The notes below the pieces were generated by a model. That model was not told the DNA's origin. It searched no databases and saw nothing but the letters and a program-made list of their open reading frames with translations. Positions 55,393-64,000 of a stretch of 64,000 bases of DNA are shown one piece after another. Position 1 is the first letter of the stretch; the number at the start of each line of letters is the position of its first letter. Source of the stretch: Amphirosellinia nigrospora (Eukaryota; Ascomycota; Sordariomycetes; Xylariales; Xylariaceae); contig SCHM01000007.1 in the NCBI GenBank assembly GCA_004123355.1, positions 744,001 through 808,000 on the forward strand. Reading direction: 5' to 3'. Both the position numbers and the translations under genes were made by a program.

Positions 55393-56833
55393 AAGGTAGA
55401 GGCTAGGTAAAGAGGTAGCACCAGAAAGTGTTGGCAGCCGAATTGCTCGCGAGGAGGTGACGTAATTCCAACTTGCCGTGGCCGGTGATTAGAGCCATAA
55501 CGTCGTCGTCGTGCGGTTGCCGAGGGTCTATCGAGAATGAGTGAGTCTGAATGGAGATTTCACCAGGTATGTAAATAAGATGGGAGGGAGGAGAAGAGGA
55601 AGCTAGGTACCTAGATAGGGAGGTAGGTTACTTAAGACAGGGCCAGGGCCAGCTGGGGTGAGCTGGCGAATCCGTAATAAAGTGGGGCGCGGCACGGCCA
55701 GGTATATTAGTAGCGCGCCAGGGGTTTTTTTTGAGAGGATGTGTAGTATCAATTTGTGATTCTCACACCACGAGGTGAAGATATCAACCTTATGATTTTT
55801 GGAGACAATGTGTCCTAACCTAATGAGGGATTAATCGTAATTCAAGTCCAGATAATTTGTGACACACGGTATTAACCCGACCGGGATGGGGTGGCGGTGG
55901 CAGAGGCAAACCTCTCACGGAGAGTTGAGGGGAGGTTTGGAGGGTTATGGGTGGGGCGTCGGGTATTGTTCGGGAGTGTAAAAAACATGTTGGGAGAGCA
56001 AGGATGTTGCCCATGATAATGATGTTGGCGGGTGTCATGATGTGGACCAAGAACATGTTGACGCGTTTCACTTGCTTTTGGTCACCCAAGCATTTGGGTG
56101 CCAGTCATTTGTCTATGGAGTACCTTAATTAATTAAATTATCTAAATCATTTCTATCGTATTATAGAAGTAAAAAATATCTATCATCGTATCTAAAAGTT
56201 TTTAATATGAGCTCGAGAAAAGTTGACAGGAAGTTCGGGGGCTATACCTAGGTAGAGAGTGGCGGCAGGTGCTTTGTTATATTGGGATCTTGGAACTGGG
56301 TGCTCGGCGGTAGTCACTATGCTAGCTGTCTTGTGATATGCGAAACGAAAGAGGCAAGGTATTCATCTGACAAGATATATGGCTACAAGTATATTATAAA
56401 AAGACAACAGTAAGGGATCATGATATCTAAGTGTGAAGATTGTAGTTGTTTATTATCACGGAGACTATCTGTCCGGAGAGCATATATAAATCTGTGGATT
56501 CCTATACTACTATCGTGAGAAGTGCTAACGTTACAATCTTCTGTGTGAAAATATAGCAGTAGCTAGCAATGTTAGTAGGAAATTTTCAACATGTCAGGAT
56601 ATCAGAACATACCTCAGCTATGCATACATACAAGTTCCAGTGATACCCTTGAATGCTTAATCCGCACTAGTATTGACAAGTGCAAAACACCTAATTTGGT
56701 GGAGTGAGAGGCTGAACACCCTGATAAAACATACTACCTCTAAAGCTATATTTCCTGAAGCCGCAACAGCAAAAAGGACTTGGAAATGTTTCGAGATCAG
56801 GCAAACAAGTCCGAAATTTCGAGCAGCTAAATC
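55393..56833. other. Spacer; AT-rich, no gene supported
   Basis: Two overlapping frames at 55820-56132 on opposite strands are not recognised. 56140-56830 is AT-rich with a TTAATTAATTAAATTA run. Nothing annotatable. Confidence 0.45.
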
Positions 56834-57996
56834 TCAGGTCGGATTCTCATGATCCGATTCCTCCTCAATGGGACAGAAGAAGTGGTCGTCATCATCTGGG
56901 CTCTTGAGATTATCGTGCTTGTGCTTCGATTTCTTGACTTTGGGGACGCGCTCCGTCAGCTTAATGTCCGCGTGCCCAGGCATAAGACTCTTCCATTTCT
57001 GAGCGCTGGTACATTCTTGGATTCTCCTGCTAAAACCTCTTCGATTATACTGGCTCGCGGCAAGGCGGATCTTATCAGATTGCTGCATCCAGTCGTAATG
57101 CATCTTCGCGAATGAAGTAAGTTCGACATATAGAGCTAGAATAGTTAGCATACAACTAGTTTTGCGGTGGGGTATATAGCTTACCCATGCACCATGTTTT
57201 CACCTTTTTGCTGGATCCAGGGAGATCAATCCATCCATCCGTGAAGTCGAAAAGGCGAGTAAAGTCGTCAAAGTTGAACTTGTACTTCAGGATCACCTGA
57301 ATCTGGTCTTTCTGCTTCGTGTGCTTGAACTGAGCATCGGAACTGGCCATATTTTCGACATGGGCCTACTGCAAATTAGTATTATTGGTTTCTCTGATAT
57401 AAAGAAACGTACCAATAAATTCTCAATCAGTCGATATTTCCACGTCGCGCAGTTGTTTTTAATTCGATCCGAAGCAGTTTTACGAAGCCAACTTTTCACA
57501 CTTTCAGGGGCAAGCAGCGACCCCATAAAATGTTGTAAAAGAAGAGGTTTCATGCTTGGGTTCAGGGTGAGGAGGAAAGACACACGTGTAGATCTCTCAA
57601 GGTCCTTGAGGTGGGAACGAACGTCATCTGTGAAAGTCTCAGACTGAGACTTATATTCCCGCCTGCGCTTCCCCGCAACCTTTTCAACACCTTCTTCGAC
57701 ATTGAGATTTGGGAACTTGTCTTGCATATCGCGCTGCAAAAATGTTAAGATGGGCCAGACATTAATATAATACCGGATAACATACCAGAGCGCGCGTAAT
57801 GAACTGAGTCGCTGTTTCATCCTTATTGGGCTTCAATACGACATTACTAGCATCGCCTGTAGATAGTGAGTAACAGCTCGAAGCATCATTAGCCGAATGG
57901 AGACATCACCTGAATCTTCGTCTCCGTGGGTACCCGCCCCATCTGGGGCCGCTGGGGTAGGCTCGGGCGACTTGACGAAGGGATCTTTCCCGACAT
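56834..57996 (-). CDS. Unknown multi-exon gene (acidic tail)
   Basis: Minus-strand exons fit together. An exon ending G|GTGATG near 57911 (5' limit uncertain) joins GCGATGCTAG (about 57857), an exon to GCGCTCTG|GTATGT (about 57788), one starting RDMQDKFPNLNVEEG (about 57732) to ENLL|GTACGT (about 57410), AHVENMASSDAQF to CM|GTAAGC (about 57184), and a last exon from ALYVELTSFAK (about 57134) to the stop at 56834. Phases agree and no stop interrupts. The product is hydrophilic and helical with VSFLLTLNPSMKPLLLQHFM, FDDFTRLFDFTDGWIDLP, and a basic KVKKSKHKHD segment followed by acidic DDDDH and EEESD. I do not recognise it. The best 5' frame lacks a nearby ATG, so the start may lie in an upstream exon. 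Confidence 0.6.
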
Positions 57997-59275
57997 GATG
58001 AGAGAGCTTGATGGAGTGTGAAATAACTTGGAAATAGAGTATTAACTGGGGCCAGCCGAGGAAATTAACTATATTAAGACATGCATAATTGTAACAGGAA
58101 AAAGACGGGCGCCGGCGTGGTGACAGGCGATTGATGCGGGTACGAAGGTTTAACAGATGATCTGGAGGTAGGTAGAGAAAAAGGTTTGACAGAGTATATT
58201 GATATGTAGAAGAGATGGAGGCCTGCTACAGAGGAGTCACACAGGAATTTTCATGTAGTCCGTGCAACACGTTCTTTCCTACACAGTTGAGTAGTACCTA
58301 CCCACTACTCCCAGGCAAAAAAAGAGCCGCCCCGGCGATAGAATGAAGCCATCACAATCACAAATATCAAAGCCACCCCGTACCCGTCGATATCTCGCAC
58401 TTCCAAGTCAAAAAATCAATGGGAAAAATACCGCCCCAACCCAGTCCAATTCTCCTGCCCACAGGTGATTCGGAGTGCTGATGAAAGGGAGGCCAAATAC
58501 GTGCATCATGCACAATGAAACCACGTCCAACATAGTAAAAAAGTGAAATCGAGGCAAGGTGTAATACGTGTGTGCTTTGTGTATAGGGGTATAGCCACTC
58601 AGGGCACCGGACGGCCCGTAAAGTGTAGTAGAAAGAAGGAGCGAGGGAGAAGTGGTTGTTGTATTGGAGGTGCGTAGCACCTGTTTGTCCTGTCTAAGTA
58701 GATATGCCTGGCGCAGCTCGCTGCGCCAGCTGCCTGCAGCGGTCATCGAGCCGACGGCCCAGCTGTAGTGTAATGTGTGCAGATCATCGTCTAAGGACGG
58801 GACCGCGGAAGGGTTTTGTTGTAGGACGTCATTGTAGGTATAGTGGCCGTACAAGAATGTAGTGATTGAATTTATTAATTAGATGACAGAATTGGGGACA
58901 TAATCCAAAGGCGAGGTACGTTGAATTGCCTCACCGAAGACACCGGAAAAGAGGCTTGACAGAGTAGGTATATTGAGATGGAGGTCTGCTACAGAGTCGA
59001 GAGTCCCACAGGAGTTTTCATGTAGTCCGTGCAATACGTTCTTTCCCACACAGTTGAGTAGTACCTACTTAGGTATTGACACCTGGGATTTGAGATAAGC
59101 TTGATTGCCAATCATATATGCCGCTCCGATAACCGCAAATAATTAAAATCGTGACATCATAGGCAGATACGGCCTACCTAGATCGTCCCTCCATTACCTG
59201 ACACCAGGTAACAAACTATCAATTTTAAGGCAGCATGATCCTTTCTGCAACTACCTAAGTTGCAACCTAGAATCT
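57997..59275. repeat. Spacer with a 118-bp direct duplication
   Basis: 58183-58300 and 58953-59067 are copies of the same sequence (GAGGCCTGCTACAGAG, TTTTCATGTAGTCCGTGCAA, ACACAGTTGAGTAGTACCTAC landmarks) with about ten differences. Between them lie an unrecognised 148-codon minus frame and a GGCGCAGCTCGCTGCGCC palindrome near 58710-58728. Confidence 0.7.
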
Positions 59276-62200
59276 ATGTCCCAACCTAAGTTACTTTGCA
59301 ATAATTTTTCCGTCCCTAACTCGTCTTATTGGTATAAGGCTCTATGCCTGCTCGATCTGAGAATGCCAGGAAATCAGCTCCTCAATATCCTCCCGGATGA
59401 CTTCGAAGAGCACAGAATTATTCGCAGTGCCGGGGCGCAAGACCCCCTAGGATTCCTGAAGCTCGTTGAACAACCTGACGCTGCGCAAGACGAACAACTG
59501 CGAAATCGTCCTAACCATTCGAGACTGGACCGCATTAGAAATGATGTCAATCGTTGGTTGGAAGATGCCGACTTTGGTGGCGAGGATATATCAGGCCCTG
59601 CGCCGGCAGCCGATGAAATCACTTCCCTTGGGGATGCAACTGCAAATACTCACAATATTCACGAAGCCGACGACAACTCAGACGATGTGTCCGAAGTTAT
59701 GGAGAATAGCTATATGCCCGAAGATGACGACAATAATAGGCTAGACGAAGATCCCGATTTACCCCCTGACCCAGTTGCCCTCAACATCCTTCACACTTCA
59801 GAAATGAACACATTTGAAGATTCTGGGTTTTCAGAAACGCTCGACGAGGTTTCTGTAAGTGCACTATCTTCCGAGACCTTGCGACGAAGTATCGACAACG
59901 ACATCGAGGAACTTCCACACGAACCCGAAGAACTCAAGCTATCTGCATTCCATAATGCTTTGGCGGTGTGGGAGTACCAGCATCAAATTTCACGGTCGGC
60001 ACATGCACATCTTGTGGAAGTCTTCCAACTCGCAGATAGCCTGGCGGAGGTCCATAATACCCCCAAGAGAAAAGATACGCTTCGGTCAAGCCTTGAAAAA
60101 ACCCTCCCTCTCGGAAAGCTTCAGAAAAGGACTGTGAAATTGGACACTCTGCAATTACCTACTGGGAGCAAAGATACGGAAGAAATATTCTCGTTCGACC
60201 TTCTACATACTCTTACTACACTACTATCCTCCGACAATATTTATAATAATGTATACCGTGGAATGGCTCACCTCATCGACGGCGTAGTGCAAAATCCTTG
60301 GGAGGCGCCTTGGTGGGGAGAATCCGTTAGAACTACATCAGGTCAATTCCACCGATACCCAAATGGTAGTCCTATTTTCCCATCTGATTTTGTGATATGG
60401 TCATGTAAACATAATCCATCATTATGTACAGAACCCGACTGCAAAAACGAACATCTAGGACGAGTTAAGTGGGCTGGAGAAGACCATGTCGGGCCAACTG
60501 TAAAACCACTTCTCTTGGTACAAAGGGTCTATGGGCGGAAACGATATGTTCCTTTGCACTTGCAATCTTTGACATCTACGATTTCGTACTCTCGGCTAGA
60601 AAAAGACTCGGACGAATTATACCTATTGGAGGACTCTATTATTTCACTCCGGCCAGAAGACATCTGCTCTCGACTGTCGGGAGTTGAGCTCGACTACGAC
60701 TTTTGCCCTCGGGATGCTACCACCCGTACCAAACTCCTCAAAGCGCCATATACAGTTAGGTATTTATTCAATTCACGACTTTCTCAGTTCAGACCCCTTC
60801 GACGATCGTCACCACATCGTGCCGAACTAGAAATTAAAGCCTACAGCCGTGAACACTTTGAAACAAATTTTACAACTGGCACAGTTATTTCACTACCACT
60901 GCACGTGTTCGTGGATGCCTTCGGATTGTATCGGAACATGTACCGGTCTATTATGGGAGTTTATTTTATTGCTCAGTTTTTCCAACGTCAGATCCGAACT
61001 CGGCGATCTGCAGTATTTACGGCGACACTTGGTCCTTTCGGTGCAAGCGAAGAAGATATCCTCAAATCTATTTTTCACATTAGTGGACTGGATCGAGGAA
61101 TCCAAGTTGAACTGCGAGGTGTCAGTGTCTATTTGTGTTCATTTGTTGGCGCTATCCTTGGGGACATGCCCTCCCAACAATTACTGTCCGGCTGTCTTGG
61201 TGTCAATGCTAATTTCCCCTGTCGCTACTGTGAGATCAGAACTGAGCACAAACATGACCTTCTCTTCAATAGCGTGAAAAATGGGAGATACCATTATAAG
61301 ATGCTGACTCGGCGGCATTTTATTAACGAGTCTGTTACCGCTGCCTCAACGAAAAAAAAGAAGCTTGCCGAGTCTGGTCTTCACGATAACAATGTGCTGA
61401 TGTCAACTTTGACGATGTTGTTTCCGGCACTAGATTTGATCCGTAGTCGCCCCGCGGATGCAGCTCATTCTGAGTACAAAGGTCTATCTCGCCTGATACA
61501 TAAATTAATTTTCCAGGATAGCTTTACGATTTTAACAGCTCGCGCCGCTGATCGAGCCTGCACATTGTATCAGCATTTCAAACTTCCGCCAGGATGGTCG
61601 CGGCTTCAGTCTCCCCGAACTCATCTTGATTCTTATGGCATGCAAGAATTCGCGCGGGGTGCTGTCGTTCTCCCCATCTTCCTCCGTTCATGGCTTCGTG
61701 ATGACCATATTAAAAAAACCTTCATCCTTTCATTAAATCGCGGGCCCGAGATCATATTAATTGTGACGACTATGACCGAGAAGGTGTCGTTTTCACAGTT
61801 GCTGATTGGATCGTTATTGCGGTCTGGACGTTTGCGCGTTCAGTTATGGCGACTTGTGGTGAACAATTAACCCCGGCTGACCGTGAAAACCTGCCGAGTA
61901 TTATTATCGCCGGGCGCAAAGCATTCCAGTTTCTGTGTCAGGTTCAGTCAGATTCGGTCCAAATGCAGATGGCGGGAAGTGCGGCTAAACGAGCGAGTCG
62001 AGCTCAACGCAATTGTGAAAACGGAGCCCAAGGTCGCACAAGTCCAACTCCAGCTCGAGATCGATCTAATATTGACGAGGTGTTACCGCCTCCATCAGTA
62101 TCGGCCGTAGCGAGTGCAAGAAGACGCCAACCTGGCCTTGGGGATAGGAGCAACCAGTTCTCGAAATGGAAATGCCTGCCAAATGTTCACATCGGGCTTC

Positions 62201-63186
62201 ACCTACCTGAAGTTGCAGCTGAGTATGGGTCGTGTGCAATGGTGTTCACACTTCTTGGCGAAGACAAGCATAGGTAAGAGCACTAACGCTGCCTCTTTAC
62301 ACTTGCAACGTTAACTTCTGAGTTCCAACAGGCAGTTCAAGTCCCATATCACCCAAACCAATCATCGCCATCCAGTGCTGTCATTAATCAAGAGAGAGAA
62401 CATGCAACAGACTCTGCAATTTCTTTTCGCTGGGTGTTTCGAACAAACCGCGCCTCACCTCCACGCCGTTTACCAAAACCTCAGTAAACATTGCCCCGGG
62501 CTTGCAAATGCACTCAACTCGAATCTGGGTAGCAAGGACATAGATGGAGTAGAAGAATCATACCTCGATATACAAGGAGATCGCGAGCATACCTACCCTC
62601 GCGCCCTACATGGAATATCAAACAAGATAGTAAGCGAGAAAAAAGATGACTGGCTCAATGTTGTAACTACGAGGGAGCTTGCCGCGAATACTACTTTCCT
62701 TCCGAGATTGCAGGCAGCATCGGAAATGGATTATTGCACACACTTTGTTGAGATGGGAAGGAGTGCACTGCAGTGGTCTCAGAAAGCTGCATTTACAGAT
62801 ACGTAAGTTTTAACAACATACAACTTCTTCCCTGAACTCTTTTTCACCCATAGTAACATATAATTAGCACGGGGCGCCGGCGGTGTTTCCAAGTAGGCGA
62901 CTTTGCTCAATTCCGGCTTGGGAAGGATCGAATATGTACAGTTGCGCAAATCGATGGCATCTTTGCTCATCAGCGAGCATTTTCAAACAAATTATATTTT
63001 GTTGTTAGTTTTGCAGTGCCTCGAAGTGTCGGACAGACACATGATGCGATATTGAGGACTCCAATCTACGAGTTAAGCGGCCAAAGAAGTATTATCGGGC
63101 TTCCCCGGCTCTGCCCCGATAGAATTTGGATGGTTGATATAGCGGGTGACTTAATGCTAGTTGACCATGATGTCTACTTTATGTAG
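59276..63186 (+). pseudogene. Tnp2/Plavaka-type (CACTA-like) transposase, one frameshift
   Basis: Exon 1 runs from 59276 (or the methionine at 59363) to 62273, exon 2 from 62332 to 62802, and exon 3 from 62868 to the stop at 63186. Both introns are GT-AG (58 and 65 nt). A single-base shift near 61743 moves the frame; otherwise about 1,250 residues are open. The N-terminus is acidic. The core shows VFVDAFGLYRNMYRSIMGVY, ATLGPFGASEEDILKSI, ILGDMPSQQLLSG and a C-R-Y-C pair (NFPCRYCEIR), followed by QEFARGAVVLPIFLR, NVHIGLHLPEVAAEYG and GEDKHR. These are hallmarks of Tnp2-like EnSpm/CACTA transposases of fungi. The acidic catalytic residues are probably among the VDAFG and GDMP motifs. Element ends were not found. 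Confidence 0.85.
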
Positions 63187-64000
63187 AGTAATAAACATGA
63201 TCTGGGTCGACGTTTTCACAGCTAGCTATAGGGAAATTCAATCAGAAATTGTTTCTCGACATTTTATTGCTTAGGTCATATTTCCAATAGACTACGGGCA
63301 TATTCCCGCATTCGGTTTTACTACAGGTAGGTACGTGATAATTTTTTTTGGTGGGTTTTGACCTGCCAAGTCTATTTTCACAGCAACCGCGCGCAACATA
63401 GCATTGGAGGAAGGCACGCGTCTATACCTAACCTAGGTACGTGACTCATGTTTCTGCTACCTCCATCTCCCACCGAAATACTCCGACTCTTTTTCTCCAA
63501 TCCTTGAACATCCTATTTTTGCACCCCCAGATATAAAACGCCCAGATGTATCTCAACATTTTACCTCCCACAACCGTCCCAAGCCCTTTATACTACTCTA
63601 TCATTTTTGTCACACTTAAAAGTACCTGGACATATTCCCTGGGCATTGGTACCTTTCGATTATTATGCTTATTTCACCCTTACCTTTGTTTCTTGATCTC
63701 CTGTTTACCTTTAGGTTGCAAACACTCTCTGCCTAGGTACTATTTCCTTCAACTGGCACGCACTATTCGCTTTCGCTGCTCTCGATGCATCATGTCTAAC
63801 GAATACCAAATATCCGGTGTCCATCCCGTTACACCCTCCTCACATTTGGGGGACCTCCGGACTTGTTAACATCTAGGGTCTCCCGTTCTCTGGCGAGTTG
63901 CTCCCCTCTCCTTGCCTATATCGCGAGCCCATCAGAGCTGCTCGTAGGTTTAGCCACAGGATGACCCCTGACAGAAGCAAGTGTGAAAAGCTCTAGCTAT
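63187..64000. other. Downstream spacer, no gene supported
   Basis: Contains CTACCTA/TAGGTAGG-type motifs (63330-63440) also seen near 33940 and 59080. A 107-codon hydrophobic frame (63546-63869) is probably chance. Confidence 0.4.

Noticed and set aside
58710-58728. GGCGCAGCTCGCTGCGCC palindrome as a terminator
   Set aside because: Bacterial-type terminators are not expected here and no gene end lies beside it.

Overview
The window is a repeat-rich, gene-poor accessory region of a filamentous ascomycete (Pezizomycotina; a Sordariomycete/Hypocreales-like fungus is only a guess). The evidence is short introns of 44-66 nt with GTAAGT/GTATGT-type donors and CTAAC/TACTAAT branch sites, Ty3/gypsy elements, fungal hAT and Tnp2-like DNA transposons, and broken NRPS-like, SNF2 and ABC-C genes typical of such genomes. 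No prokaryotic signals, rRNA, tRNA or CRISPR were seen.

The centrepiece is one precisely bounded hAT transposon of 9,022 bp (19980-29001). It has an 8-bp target-site duplication (ATACCAGA), TIRs beginning TAGGGTT, and arrays of CCCATGGG-type palindromes at both ends. It is inserted in the reverse transcriptase of an older plus-strand gypsy element whose reading resumes on the other side. The hAT carries four multi-exon genes: an apparently intact 959-aa BED-finger hAT transposase, two different histone H3-fold proteins (176 aa, intact; about 468 aa with a roughly 300-residue tail and one homopolymer frameshift), and an intact 496-aa protein I do not recognise. About three dozen copies of a decamer TGTACTAATC/GATTAGTACA, mostly in pairs, lie almost only in its introns and intergenic gaps. 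A transposon carrying its own H3 variants is the most striking thing here.

Layout. 1-7.4 kb: low-complexity ORFs, a GGGGTTGAA minisatellite and one unknown 386-aa membrane-anchored ORF. 7.8-13.7 kb (minus): a UPF1/NAM7-like SF1 helicase with zinc knuckles, broken by about eight single-base frameshifts. 14.6-18.9 kb (minus): a decayed gypsy element with a solo LTR inserted next to its YIDD motif. 19.2-19.5 kb: another solo LTR. 19.5-30.3 kb: plus-strand gypsy split by the hAT. 30.3-30.8 kb: solo LTR. 31.7-33.1 kb: Ulp1/C48 protease-like gene. 34.3-38.75 kb: relic NRPS-like gene (A, T and reductase domains). 38.84-38.98 kb: miniature LTR. 39.2-41.2 kb: gypsy remnant where gag is followed directly by a chromodomain. 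41.35-41.54 kb: perfect fold-back MITE. 42.1-45.1 kb: SNF2 pseudogene. 46.2-46.85 kb: F-box/LRR-like remnant. 50-50.9 kb: prolyl-4-hydroxylase-like gene split by a solo LTR. 51.6-55.4 kb: ABC-C transporter pseudogene. 56.8-58 kb: unknown multi-exon gene. 59.3-63.2 kb: almost intact Tnp2/Plavaka-type transposase.

Five LTR copies of one or two related families have target-site duplications I could read directly, so the nesting order is visible. All reading was by eye; no alignments or searches were run.
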